This document shows, piece by piece, positions 35,444-49,100 of a stretch of 64,000 nt of DNA. The notes beneath the pieces are model-generated. The model saw nothing but the letters and a program-made list of their open reading frames with translations. It did not search any database and had not been told where the DNA came from. The DNA lies in contig OZ020317.1 in assembly GCA_963971305.1 (NCBI GenBank), positions 21,532,001-21,596,000 on the forward strand. The letters are read 5' to 3'. The position numbers and the translations under genes are program-made. Numbering within the stretch: position 1 is the stretch's first letter; each line of letters starts with the position of its first letter. Origin of the DNA: Arcuatula senhousia. Lineage: Eukaryota; Mollusca; Bivalvia; Mytilida; Mytilidae.

Positions 35444-36894
35444 TTTTAAATTTATTTAACCCAAAAAGTGATATACTGTGCCTTTGGTTAACTAACTGCT
35501 ATAAAGATATACATTTTGCAGTTAATAGATGATTTTAAGTTAATGACTGTTGGGTGTTTTTTTATTTGCTTTTATCTGACAGAAGAGTGTCTATGTCATA
35601 GTTATATTCTTTCACAAAAATCATGTAACACATATGTTTTTTGTTTGTTTTAGTCCTTGTAATATGGGACTTACACTTAAGACTCAAATCAAATATTTCT
35701 TAGGCTTTTGTAATGAAGTTACATTGTATTTATTTCCTGAAATTTTCATGTAAAAAATGAATTTGTATATACTGAAATATGTTATATATTAGTAATATGG
35801 AAACATGTAATTGTTCAAAATAGATTATTTTTAGTAAAGAGTCACTAGATATTCAGTTAAATTTTCTTAATTATTTAAAACCATTTAATCATGCAAAGAT
35901 GTACCTTTCTTATGCATATTTCAGTTTTTGGTTCATTTGTAAATTAATTATCTGGTTTATTTTGGCCTCAAATGTTGGTTGGGCCACACTTAGCACAAAG
36001 TAAATCATATTAAGTGGTATGGCTAAAGGTCTAAGTTCTGTCATTTTATAGAATGTGCTAGTGTTGGTCATACTATAAATGAGCTACTTTTCAGAATCGA
36101 TTTATATTTGTGAATTTTGCAAGTTACAGAAGTTACAAAAAAATTGTTACAAATTACCTTATTTTCATAGTCATGCTATTATTTTTATAAAAATTCACAG
36201 ACGTGAAATGTTATTATCAAGAAAATAAATTGGTTTACAATAAGTTGAATTTAAGCCCATAGCTTATGGATAAATGGAATTTGTAAATAGCTTCATGGCT
36301 TTATAGCAAAAGGCTTTAAATGTTGACATAATGGATTCAATTGTTAAGTATTACATGTAATTGAAAAAACCAATGTTTGTTTGTAAATAATTGTATAATT
36401 ATGAAGTTTTATTTATGCTTTAGAGTCGTTTTAATAAATCCTTCCCCACAAAAGCTGGGTTGCTCATAACGAACCAATCAACATCATAATAAATTTTAAG
36501 TGCACTACCTTTGAATGAACTCCACATCAACTTATAGTAGTTACCTTCTGATAAAATCAAATAAGTGATTGGACAATTTTAGATCGTAACTAACAACAGG
36601 TGTATTATGAGAGACATCAAATTAAAGTTGTAGTTGGGTGCTTATGTATTTAAAAGTTTGTCATTGTCCAACTTTTGATTGTTACAAAAATAGAGTGGAG
36701 AAGGTATTATTTCAGCGACCCTAGTCTTTTCTGCTGTTAAATTAGTATATCAGTATAGGGATCACTATTACTATAAATGAACATCAAGATGTTAAAATTC
36801 ATAAACAGATTCTGTAGAGTCCCAATCCTGATTTGACATTAATTTTTTGTCGGATTTCAGGGAGTGAAAAATCTGGGTTATAAAATGGTGAATG

Positions 36895-37030
36895 CAGGGC
36901 GGGCTTATCACAGCCACTTGATATTTTTATTCAGTATCAGGATGGGGTCCCATAAAATGGGATTCGATTTTAAGTCTGTCACTCACCTCCTTCCTGTTTA
37001 ACCAAATCTGGCCATTTTTTACCTTGACAG
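36895..37030 (+). repeat. Solitary core unit of the tandem-element family
   Basis: 'cacttgatatttttattcagtatcagg', GGTCCCATAAAATGGGATTC, 'ctgtcactcacctccttcctgttta' and 'ctggccattttttaccttgac' match the unit at 30180-30350. Intergenic, between ERP44 and Sp. Confidence 0.5.
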
Positions 37031-37799
37031 ATTTCTAAATGATTACACAGGAAAACACTTAAGTGAGATCATACCACCTAATCGTTCTGTTATAGATTTA
37101 AATTTGAGGCAGGTGGACTGGAACTTTTTTTTGTGAATTATCAATTGTGGGTTTTAGGGAATATTTCCGTAAAGAATCAATAAGAAAAACAAATTATCGG
37201 TAGCTGGATAGTGAAAAAACTTCTTTTCAACCTCCCCACACTTAATTTCTCAAACATGGTTGTATCAATATCAAAATAAAGTACTGTAAATATTAAGATG
37301 TCATGCAAGTTATGATTTTGAAAATAAGCAGGTGACATGTGGCTTCATTACTTGTTAACGAGTTCAAATTATTTTTATGTTAAAATTTTAAATATATATT
37401 ATTAGTTTGTATTGGAGGAATGGCTGTGTAAATAACTGTTTAATTCTTGAGTGTAATTTTCTACTGAATGAAATTGAGTATATTTGTTAACTTCACATGA
37501 TTTTTAAAACAGGGATTTTAAAATAAACGTTTTGTTATAATTTTTATTAACATTATGTACTGCATGTGGTTATTTTATATGAAATGAACCACAAGTTAAG
37601 AAAAATTAATGCTTTGAGGAATTTTTTTTTTCTTTCTTTATTAGCAAGAGCCTTACATCAAGTCTTTAGATTATTTTGTCATTTTCAGGCATGATTTACC
37701 ACATACTACAATCTATTGGCTTTTCTAGTGAACCGAGTGCTTCTAAATATGAATTTGTGCCAGATTTCATGGAATGGAAAATCTTGGTTATAAAATGGC

Positions 37800-37975
37800 G
37801 AATGTTGAGTAGCTCGCAGGCAGAAAAAAAATGTAACAGTTTTCTCAGCAAGTACTTAATCACAGCCTCTTGATATTTGGTATGCAATATCAGCTTCTGG
37901 TCCCCTACATTGGGATTTGATTTCAGGTCTGTCGCCTACCTACTTCCTGTTAAACCAAAGCCAGCATATTTTGAC
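37800..37975 (+). repeat. Solitary core unit of the tandem-element family
   Basis: 'gtaacagttttctcagcaagtacttaatcacagcctcttgatatttggtatgcaatatcag' and 'ctacttcctgttaaac' give another copy of the core unit. The open frames overlapping it on both strands are incidental. Confidence 0.55.
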
Positions 37976-38231
37976 TGGTGAATCATATATTTTAGTAACT
38001 TTCCAAAAAAGTAAGAAATTACACAAAAAACAAAAAATGGGTAAAGGATTCTTCCTACTGGTATAGAGAGTAATGTTTTCATCATTTTTTGTCCAGAAAC
38101 TTGTGTATTCATTCAGAACTTTCAGTGCTTCTTTTCTCATTACATCTAGTGATGTATGTATGTGTAGGTCTGTAAGAATGATTTGTTTGTGTTGAAGAAT
38201 AAAATTCTAATTTTGTTCTCTGTTTATTAGT

Positions 38232-38801
38232 TATACCCCCACTCGTAAGAGAGGGGGCTATATTGCAATCACCTTGTCCGTCCATCCGTCTGTCTGTCTG
38301 TCCTTCTGTCCGTCTGCTTCTACTGGATGGATTGGTTTCAAATTTGGTACACAGCTTCAGCCTGATCAGTTATACCATGCCTCCCCTTTCCAGGTCAGGC
38401 CATCATCCACTTCCTGTTCTCTGAGCTAACTTAGTCTTTTTAAGGAAAAAAATTGAAATGTGAAATTTTTCGTAACAGATTTCTCGGCTTCCACTGGATT
38501 GGTTTCAAATTTGGTACACAGCTTCAGCATGATTAGTTATACCGTGCCTCCCCTTTCCAGGTCAGTCCATCATCTACTTCCTGTTTTCCGAGTCGACTTA
38601 GACTTTTTATGAGTCAAAAATATACAATTTTTCGAAAAGATTTCTCGGCTTCTACAGAAGGGATTGATTTCAAATTTTGTATACAGCTTTAGTATGATGA
38701 ATTGAACCGTGCCTCCCCTTTCCAGGTAAGTCGGTCATCTTCTTCCTGTTTTCTGAATGGTCGAGTTGGGTATGCTTAGCACGACTTAGTGCAACCCCTT
38801 G
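38232..38801 (+). mobile_element. HINE-like tandem-repeat element, family 4, copy A
   Basis: It starts TATACCCCCACTCG with a CCCCCACTCGTAAGAGAGGGGG hairpin and a TTGTCCGTCC microsatellite stretch. Three monomers of about 165 bp follow, each with 'tttcaaatttggtacacagcttcag', TGCCTCCCCTTTCCAGGTCA and ACTTCCTGTTTTC. The 3' side has CGAGTTGGGTAT, a GCACGACTTAGTGC hairpin and CTTG before TTTTT. Confidence 0.68.
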
Positions 38802-39412
38802 TTTTTCTAACAAAAAGTATCTACAAAATAATGGAAAAATCACAATTCATTCTATAGGCCAAAGACACGAAAAAACCCACTATTTTTCACCTTTAAGGGC
38901 TGTAACCCCTATAAGGGGTCATGTGACAACTTCGACTCTGGAGACTTTTGTAGAGCTAAATGTGCTGAATATTTTAGCAAGCAACAGCTTTTCTCTATCT
39001 GCAATACTTTTCATTCTATAGGCCAAAAACATGAAAAAACGCTATTTTTGACCTTAAAAGGGTCATAACCCCTATCAAACATCTGACAACTTGGACCCAA
39101 TGGAGACTTTTGTAGAGCTTTTGATTCTGAAGAGGCTTAGATCCTTTGGATTTTTTTTATCTGTTATGGTTACTGAGTTATAAGCCATTTTAAGTGATTT
39201 TACCCTATGTTCTATTTTTAGTAACAGCGGTCAGGGTTTTTATCGAATCATTTTAAAATGAGGATCGTTTGCTGCCAACATGTCATATTTCATTCCTGCA
39301 AAGTTTCAGATTAATTGGTTCAGTGGTTTCAGAGAAGAAGATTTTTGAAATTGTTAACGGACAACGACGGACGCATATAGTGATAGCATAGGCTCACATG
39401 GCCTAAAAAGAC
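38802..39412. repeat. Further repeat-type sequence, possible second element
   Basis: It contains paired segments 'gaaaaatcacaattcattctataggccaaa' (38834) and 'cttttcattctataggccaaa' (39006), each followed by 'cctataaggggtcat' or 'ggtcataacccctat', and ends near 'gacggacgcatatagtgatagcataggctcacatggcc'. It looks like two degenerate monomers and an element terminus, but the ends are not defined. Confidence 0.35.
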
Positions 39413-39795
39413 TGGTGCTTTTTTTTTTGGCAAAACAGACCTTGTAAGCGCTCTCATCCCTACAGATCTTGACGGATTTTCATGAAATTTAACTGGCCAT
39501 GATCACTAATACTTCGGTTTAGTTGGAAAGTCATCTTTTTTTGATTATTTTTTTAGGAGTTATGGGACTTTGACCATAAAAAAGACAGTATTTTTGCAAA
39601 ACAGAACTTGTAAGTGCTCTCATCCCTACAAATGTTGCCAGATTTCCATGAAAATTATACCAATTTTTTAAAGCACTAATACCTTGGTCAAGTTCGAAAA
39701 TCATTATTTTTCGATAATTTTTGTAGGAATTATGGGACTTTGACCATAAAACAGACTGGTTTTTTTTTTGGCAAAACAAACCTTGTTTCTTAAAA
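39413..39795. repeat. Tandem repeat, period about 170 bp
   Basis: The block 'ggcaaaacagaccttgtaagcgctctcatccctacag', then 'gattttcatgaaa', then 'gttatgggactttgaccataaaa' occurs at about 39425 and 39590, with the start of a third copy near 39768. No coding function is evident. Confidence 0.55.
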
Positions 39796-40729
39796 AATTT
39801 CTCAGCTACTATTAATCCGGGCTTTCGATATTTGGTATGCAGCTTCTGGTAGGGGTTAGCGAGCAGACTTGAAATTTTTGCCGCTCGGCGGTGGAACCAG
39901 GAATTCTGTTCTTGTACATTTATACAAAGTAACACATAAACAATAGGCTAAGAACAAACAGAAATCAACCCACATCAACTTAAGGCTCACTGTTAAAAAA
40001 ACATTTCCAGGAAAGGAATCTGCCTTTTCTTGTTAAAAAAATCTTTTAAAACTAAATTTACAATTGTTAATACCAGAGTTTATGTAAGCTTCTTCAAAGA
40101 TTAACTACTTGATAAATACTTTAGGAATTGTAAGTTCCATTGATAAGTTTGTTGCAAAAAAGGTTTTCATCACCATTTCGTTTAAAATACTTGCAACAAG
40201 TCAAGATAACTGTGATTTCCCCCTATTCTACCATAAATTTAGGCTTGATCTTATGGTCCCCACGCAGTTTTCGTAGCACCAATATGGAATATGCATATGG
40301 ATCTGACATCGAATAATTTGCTAACATTTTTTAAAGTCCCATCTACTAAACAAAAACAAAAAGAAAAAATCCTGCACTGCATACGTTACATTTACAGCGG
40401 TTATGTGTGATTTTAAGCAAATACCTATGAATTCGTGTCCCCATCTGTATTATAAACTTGCAAAACAAAGTTGACAGACAGAGAAAAGCATACAATTAAG
40501 TCAAATAAGTGAAGTAAAGAAAGATATGTCGGGATTTTACGCGCGATATTTGCAAATTATTAGCTTATGCCCATATGTTTCTATGAAAACTAAAACTGCC
40601 GCTTCATCGCTAACCGCTGCTTTGAATTTGGAAACCGAGGCTTTATAGAAAAAAAGGTTCTCGAGGTACTCGCAAACGTGTCGTCGGACTTGTCTGACAC
40701 GAATTTTTTAAGCAATGGAACAGTATTTT

Positions 40730-41132
40730 TATACCTCCACTCTTACGAGAGGGGGCTATATTGCAATCACCTTGTCCGTCCGTAACAAACTTTCGTAACA
40801 GATTTCTAAGCTTCTACTGAAGTGATTGATTTCAAATTTGGTATACAGCTTTAGCATGATGAGTTGTATCGTGCCTCCCCTTTCCAGGTCAGTCGCGCAT
40901 CCACTTCCTGTTTTCTGAGCTGGCTTAGTCTATTTTTAAGGGCAAAAATAGACAATTTTTCGTAACAGATTTCTCAGCTTCCACTGAAGGGATTAATTTT
41001 TAAATTAGGTATACAGCTTTAGCATGATGAGTTGTATCGTGCCTCCTCTTTCTAGGTCAGTCGTGCATCTACTTCTTGTTTTCTGAGTGGTCGAGTGGGG
41101 GTATACTTAGCACGACTAAGTGCAATCCCTTG
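40730..41132 (+). mobile_element. HINE-like tandem-repeat element, family 4, copy B
   Basis: Same termini as 38232-38801: TATACCTCCACTCTTACGAG with GGGGGCTATATTGCAATCAC, then two monomers with TGCCTCC(C/T)CTTTC(C/T)AGGTCAGTCG, then GGTCGAGTGGGGGTATAC, the AGCACGACTAAGTGC hairpin and CTTG before TTT. It has one monomer fewer than copy A. Confidence 0.66.
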
Positions 41133-41204
41133 TTTAAATTTTACGGTATCATTTGCAAGGGTCATAGAGGTCTAAAGAAACGAATGTTAGTCCGTCGAAA
41201 GAGG

Positions 41205-41370
41205 GGTTTAAAGGTTGGCGGCTGCATGTGTGTCGGAGGTCTCCCGAATTCAAGTCAGAACCTCCACGGGATGAGAGACGGTTTTGTCTCCGGTGTAACT
41301 TTAACTAGAGCAGCGGCGGTGTGTCGTGAGCTGGACGACTCTTGGCACACACCGAGTCTAGTTTAAAAGT
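41205..41370. repeat. Dispersed repeat homologous to 5535-5720
   Basis: Carries GGCGGTGTGTCGTGAGCTGG and CACACCGAGTCTAGT, aligned with the repeat in the BBS9 intron. Unknown class. Confidence 0.5.
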
Positions 41371-43191
41371 CATTGCATAGCCCATAGAGTCACAACTGTA
41401 AACTTCATATTGATTGTGTCGGAGACCTATATACACCAGGCATGCACGTCAAAGACCCCTCTTTGTGGAATCTGTGTTCTGCATATAAACATATTATATA
41501 AATCCAAACTTTGTACTTCTTTTTTTGACTGGACCAAACAGATTCTATCTATTATAAATGGCCTACTAAAGCCAAATTTGCGAAAACTCAATATAACAAA
41601 ATCTCCCGTAAACTTCTTACCGGGTTGATTTGGTACAGAAAAATGTTTCGGACAAGTTTTCTAGTTTTCTTTAAGCATTCAGATGTAATGTTTATAAAAA
41701 AAAACATGCATCACCTGTCGTAAAAAAACATAGCTAATTCTATTTCAAATACTAGTAGATAAAAACACTACATATTCCCTAATTTAAATATTTTAGTTGA
41801 TACCTTTGTCTTACTCTAAAATAGTTAAAATCTTGATTGTTTCTATAAATGTCATAATGAATATAGCTCTTTGAATAAAAGCCGATCCGGAAATAAAAGT
41901 AAAAATCAGTTCTTTGGTAAATATTCTTCATTTATTTATTTAAATCTGATCTGTTTTTCAACAGTGAATTATCACTTGATCTGGCCTGAGAAAATTAAAA
42001 CTAAAATTAGTTTAATTATCTCAGATCTGGCATCTAATTTTTTCTGAATATTTAGTGGCTTGAGCACTAACAGTTAACGATGGTTAAAAAAACAACAAAA
42101 CAAAACGTTGAGATGCAACATTGACTTAATTGAGTTTTGAAATGGGTGATTTTTGCCGTGCCTCTTATCTGGTAAAAAAATGACACCACCCCGTAATCCA
42201 AGACTAGAGCGACCGACCAGCGATAACATACGCTGGTATTTTGACCAATACATTTATGTACTAGTATATATATACAAGAAGTTTTTACTCTAAATTATTC
42301 CAATTCCATACTCCAGAAAAAAAAATAACGTGTTTTTATCGTGGTTTTCATCTTCTCTTCTACCCCGCCGCCCCCTTTTTCCGATTACCAAACTCCGAGA
42401 CCATATATTTAGTTTTAATTTCATGCAAACACTTCGTGAATTAATCAATTTAAAAATATTACAATAGAATGTCAAATGAATAATTTCATGATAGATGTCC
42501 GATTAAATTAAGTTTTCTCTATCCAAAAATAATTATACATTTCCTTTCTTTGTAAACCGACACACCCATTTTAATTTGAGGCCATGAAGGGAGCAACCCG
42601 AACCTATTATTCAATCAATGGCGCATGTCTAATAATCGATTGTATGAAATTTAAAATCATATCATCTTCCTCTGTATTAATATCCGGTTAATTTTTGTCT
42701 AATTAATCGATTATTGTTAAGTTAATAATTATTAATCTCAATTAATCATTTGTTTTCATTGAAACCCTATCAGCGCCTCTACACAAAGGGGTTTCCATAT
42801 CCTTTGATGTTATCGACAACATAGACATTAACACGTGCCCCTTAAACGCCTTGTTGTCAATCAAATTTGTAATACCACGCCAAAAGCCGAACTACCAACA
42901 GGTACTCGTTCCAATTATTCCGCACCACAATAAAGTTCTATCAATTATCGCCACACATTTTAATTATCATGATAGCAAATTTAAGTGCATGATACAGAAT
43001 TACACGAATACTTGTTTTCAAGCGATGGTGCTTTATCAACTTGCAAAAATTTTGGTTTTTGCTCAACGACAAATAAATTATGTATTCCTCCGACCCAGGA
43101 TCTGGGGCATTTGATTTTCTTTGTTGACTGCCCATTTTTTTGTTTTGAAGATTTTTGTATATATCTTAGACCCGAGGGAGGGTTCAAGTTA
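41371..43191. other. Intergenic DNA and probable 5' region of the Sp gene
   Basis: AT-rich sequence with no recognised gene. The final 400 bp before 43192 probably include the 5' UTR or promoter of the Sp gene, since the Sp frame is open upstream of its ATG. No TATA box or clear start could be assigned. Confidence 0.4.
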
Positions 43192-46100
43192 ATGACTACC
43201 GTAAACTCAAAGAAAAACAACCAGGAATATGTTGTTCCAGGCGGGGCAACACAGGTTAGTAATTTAAATCATTTTTTAGTATTTTTTTGTCAATATGTCG
43301 GCGAAAAAATACCGTTACGGTCACTGTGATTCACACCCCTAATAATTGACCCCGCCTCGTTTCAGGAAACACAGCCTTCCCCCTTGGCACTGTTGGCAGC
43401 GACATGTAGTAAAATAGGAGCACCCCCACACAATCAAGAGGAGGGACAAGGGCAGAATGGGGCACAGCAGCAAGTGCGAGTGATCGCAGCTAATGGAAAT
43501 GGGAGTGGCGAGGTTGTGGTGCCGAATTGGGTCCAGCTTCCGTCAGGCGCACTCGTGGATTCGAGTGGTAAACAAACTTTAGGAATTCCCCTTTCTTCAT
43601 TTAGCGGTGGACAAATTATCCAGCAATCTGTAAATTGTTCCCAGCCTCAAATTGTTGCAACGGCAGGTCCCGGGGGCAATCTGACGTATAATGTTGTCCA
43701 ACCTTTTCAAACGATCAATGTGGACGGACAAGAAACAGTACTTATCCCCTCTTCAATGGCGACAGGCTCAGCACAACAGATTATAGGGGCAAATCAACAA
43801 CAGCAACTCTTTGCCACACCATCAGGGCAAATAATTCGAGCGGCTGCACCAACTGGGATTGCAAACAATGTCATTCCACAGCTAGGAACAGTTGTCAATC
43901 TTGGAGGGAATATGGTAAATTTAGGAAATGTGCAAGGTCTTTCAAATGTCCGGCCAAACATATTGCAAGCTTTACAAGTTCCACAACAAAATCCTGTCCA
44001 AGTAGCAAACATGCCAAATTTTATCCAGATTCCCATGTCAACTGCTAATGGACAGACAGTAATGCAAACCGTCCAAATTCCTGTACAAGGTCTACCCATC
44101 TCAGCTTTCCAACAAGGACAACAGTTTGTGTCAACAGAAAGTGGCCTCGTAACAACAGCTGGCCAGGCCCAGACATCAGTTTCAGCTGCTTCGACAACAG
44201 GACAATCGGTTCAGGTACAAGCCCAATCTCAGCAACAACCGCAATACATTGAAATTCAAGCCAACCCAAATATTGGCACACCAGTGAAAAACAATTCTGA
44301 AGAGTCAAATTCCAAACCATCTACGCCACAAGGGCAACAGAATACTACCATTGTCAATGCAACACCACAGCAGCAGCAGCAGCAACAACAGCCTCAAATC
44401 ATTCCATCTGTACAACAGAACCTTTCTGGACAGACTATATTAAATCATAACTTAACCCAAAATATACTGTCCCAACTGCCAACACTAGTTCTTAATGCTG
44501 CAACTGGCCAGCTCATACCCGTTTCAAATACTGGTGGACAGAACTTTGTGTTTGGGTCTCCTCCATCACAGACAAATGGACCTGTTACTCAGTCTGTTGC
44601 CTCGTCTCAGCCACAAACAATTCAAGGAATTCTGACCCCTCAGCAATTGGCTTCATTACAGATGCCTAACCAGTCGGTGCAAATTGCTGGACAAAACCAA
44701 GTCTTAAACCCATGGCTTTCTGCATTAAACGTTTCAAACATACGTCAACAAGGAGTTCAAACAATTCAAGTTCCTAACCTTCAAGCACTACAGAATGTTC
44801 AAACGATTCAAGGTACCGGCATTCAAGGGTTACAACTTACGCCATCTGGTCAGCTAATTGCGACAGGAAGCAACTTTCAACAAGGTGCTGTGACTTTGAC
44901 CCCACAAGGAACTTTGACTGTAGCATCACAGAGCAACCAGCAACAGACAAGTCCTCAGACATACCCAGCATCAGTTACCAATATCAGCTTGCAACAAGGG
45001 AACCAACAGTTAACAGCACCACAGTTAATAAGTAAGATTTAGAATAAGGATTGAATATGAAAAGAACTGGAGTCTATAAAAATTCTCTTAATAGTATACT
45101 TTCTGGAAAAATAATGCTTTAAAAATTGTTGAACTATATGATGAAAAGTAACAAACTAATTCAGTCAATAGTACATGTAGATCTTAAGTATGTACATGTA
45201 ATTGTTTACATGACATTGAATTGATTATGTGTCAAACATGTTGTTTAAAAAACCCTTATGCAATTACTTTAAAAAAAACACCACATACATCATTATACAT
45301 AAAACCATGGAACATCTGCAATAGAAAACTGTCAGCAAGCAGGCATTTTATTTTGCATGCAGAGTGAATTAATTTATTTACCAGTATAATAATCTTTTGT
45401 TTTTTAATTCTAGGACATGATATATTGATACATGTATGTGTATGAATTAAACTAACCTCCAACTGTGTATATTTACCTGCAAGTTTTGCTCTAATCATCA
45501 TGGTCATTCTCATTTTCATTTCAGCCCAGCAAACAACCATACAACAAGACCCTAACGATCCCAATAAATGGCAAATTGTCCCTGTATCCCAAGCAACCCA
45601 AATGTCAGCAATGAGCCCACAGTATAAAGCCGAACCCATTATAGAGACTGGGACCCCAGGGCGTCGATTGAGGAGGGTGGCATGTACATGTCCCAATTGT
45701 AAGGACAATGAAGGAAGGTAAAAACTTAAATATGGACAAAACGACATGATTATTATTGGTTTACTGCAGCTGTATATTGTTGAAAAAAATTGTGTTCCTT
45801 AAAGGAGAAAAATGAGAAAAAAACATTACACATTTAACCTACATGTATGATAAGTAATCCTGACTTGGACAGTGCTTGACAGACACATGTACTATGGTCA
45901 TTCAGTAGATATTCAAGATTCAAAGTAAGACAATCGCAACAAATTAACATAATTATTTATGTATTTGAAGTGGTATTGTATTCAAGCTAAAATATTTGTA
46001 ATATTTATATAAACCAGATATTTATTATTTCAGTAAAAGAATGCCTCAAAATGTGTCAGTCATATTTTCATTAGTTATTTGAATTATCTCCCTTGAGTTG

Positions 46101-49100
46101 AATAAAAAAAATACAGTAATTTTTTTTTATTTCTTTTGAAGGACTGGTGATAATAAAAAGAAGCAACATATATGTCATATTCCTGGCTGTAATAAAGTAT
46201 ATGGAAAAACATCACATCTCAGAGCTCACTTACGGTATGTGTACATATCTATTCTGGATCTTTTAAAAGCTTGTGTTATTTTTTGTTTTAAAATACAAAT
46301 AAACTATGGTACATTTATAGACTAAACATTATATTCAGAAGAACAAGGTGTTTAGGAAAACACCACATCTTAGGATTCATTTTATCCCCTAATCGAGGAA
46401 GAGGGGGTAAACTGTTTTACCTGTGTCCATCCTGCTTTTTATTTACTCATAACTGAGAAAGTATTACTCCTAGGTTGCTGGTATTAGGTATATATATTCA
46501 GCTTTTTATGTACATGTACATACATTGTATGATACAATGTATGATGCATTGTGGAATACATTTGTAGGTTCATCTGACATCCACTTCCTGTTTCCCGAAA
46601 ACTTTTTTATTTTTTCTATCAGTCATAAGTCACACTTTTCTTTACTCATTAATCAGCTTTCATTACCTCTAGGGAGTCTAGGTTGAACATTTACTTCTTG
46701 TTTACCCAAAATTTTCCATCACATCTTTTATTCATTTATTAGTAAGGAACTATTAGTCCTGGGTTTCTGATATTTGGAAACAAGAACAAGCTTGATATGG
46801 ACATGAAGTTTTGTCATTATTGTGGGATAAAACGTTTGGATCCATCAGACTTCTACTTCCTTCTTAACAAAACCTGTAATCTTAACACCACACATTGTTT
46901 TCACTCATAACTCAGCAAGTTTAACTTCTAGGTTGCTGATATGTTTAATAAAGCTTTATATGGACATCTCACCTCAAAAGCTGAAAACTTTAAATTTAAC
47001 ACAATACAGAGTTGTTAAAGGAGTATCAATAGTGAGCATTTGTTTAAGCAATGGTTTGTAATCTATTTGTTCAGTGCTCGATATCTATATTATCCACAGA
47101 AACCTCTATCCATACATGATAAGGAAAAACTGAATTTATTCAAACCTTTGTCATTTTCAGTTCAGGAAGTAACGCAAGTTAGTCATACCCACATCTTATG
47201 AACATTTGTATGCATCATAAACTACTGACAAATAAAAACAGCAATCTATCAGAGAGCCATTTAAGTTGCTATTCCAGGAGTTGAAGAAATGGTAAAAAAT
47301 GTTGCTTTTCTTTTTTCACAGGTGGCATACAGGTGAACGACCTTTTGTTTGTAACTGGTTGTTTTGTAATAAAAGATTTACCAGATCAGACGAACTACAA
47401 AGACATAGAAGGACTCACACAGGTTAGTCCATGAAAATTTCTCCTAACCCATTACAAATTCTCCTAACCTTTACCAATTACCAGATCAGATGAACTCCAA
47501 AGACATAGAAGAACTCACACAGGTTAGTCCTTAGAATTAAATTTCTCCCAACTCATTACCAATTCTCCAAACTCATTACCAATTTCTCCTAACCCATTAC
47601 AAATTCTCCCAATCTTTACCAATTACCAGATCAGATGGACAAAAGTCACAGTGCAAATTTGAGGTGGTTTTCACAAATCCAGTATAAATACTGTAGACAT
47701 ACATTTAATACGATCAAAGAAATTAGGAAGTGGAGTCCAGTGGACCAAATGCCTATTTCATCAAATTTGCTATTTTTTTCCTTGATGTTTAATAGAACAT
47801 AGAACATAGAACATAGAACATAGAACATATTTTATTTTCCAATCAAGGGCCCAACAAGGGGCAGCATGAGTATACATATAACATTTAAAGAGAAAAGAAC
47901 AATAATTAAAGAGTTACAATCACATATCAGAGTAGCAAGACAGATTTCATAATATTCATGATGATTCTATATAAATTTATAAGTATTTAAAAATAAATTC
48001 ACCCACTGCATTTAACACTATTGGATCTTCAGAAGTAAGTAAAAAAATAAGTTTTTGTTCAGAGTTTAGATTTTCAAAATTTTTATTTTCTTTCTCAATA
48101 AATGAAAATAAAATTTCTCTTTCCTGCTGAAAATGGTTACAATCAATTAAAAAATGAGTTTCATCTTCAATTTCACCCGTATTGCATTTTTTGCAATAAC
48201 GTTCTGTTCTAGGAATATTGTTATGTCTACCAACTTCAATCATTAATTTATGTGAAGATATTCTAAGTTTACAAATAGCTTTTCTTATTTCAAATTTCTT
48301 TGTTTCTTGTAAATAATTTTCAAAACCAAAATTGTTTTTAATTTTTAAAAAAGTTTGTAGTTTACCATCTTTTAATTTATTCTGTGATTTATACCATTCA
48401 GCTGAATATTTTATCTGAATTTTCTTTTTTAAAAAGTTCTTAAATGTATATGGTCCATAATTTTTACTTTCTAAATTTATATTTAAATAATCTAATATGA
48501 ATTAATGCAAAATTTAAGTGGACCAAACCAATTTAAACTGGATATTTCCAGTAGGTCCGGCCTAATTTTGAAGACTGTGTACGTGTACTTATTTTTGTAA
48601 GGTATTTGTTTTCATGGATGTACCTGTTGGGCATTTTTCCCAAAATTAAATGCCAGTGAAAAGAAATAATATGTTCAGATACAACATAAATAGAATGTTT
48701 AACAGTATTAAAACATAAAATTGAGTACCTGTAAAATTGTGAGAATAGTACCAACTAAAATAACTAGGTCTTCGGCTAGTGAATGCTAAGTTTAAATCAT
48801 TAAAACATTGTAATCTTAACATACTAAAAAGGTTAAATGTAGAAGGAATTGATGATTTATTGAAGTTTATATAATGTATTTTTTTTAACATATTTTCAGG
48901 TGAGAAAAGATTTGAGTGTAAAGAATGCCACAAGAGGTTCATGAGGAGCGACCATTTATCTAAACACAGAAAAACCCACAATAATAATAGAACAGGAAAG
49001 TCACAATCCGGGGAACAAGGTAATAATAAACAAATAGAAAATAATGAGTTGTGGAATAAGTGTATACGACACAACTTACAATATAAATGACAATTTCAAA

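Noticed and set aside
42985..43191. Longer N-terminus for the Sp protein from the upstream in-frame ATG
   Set aside because: The added residues (Cys- and Phe-rich) are unlike any Sp family N-terminus, while [10 protein letters not shown] before the Sp box fits usual length. Transcript data could change this.
43794..44320. Minus-strand open frames over the Sp Q-rich exon
   Set aside because: Shadows of the large coding exon; the sense strand has full domain and splice support.
45256..45747. 163-codon minus-strand frame across an Sp intron and exon
   Set aside because: It runs antisense through a proven exon and its introns, with low-complexity hydrophobic content and no family match.
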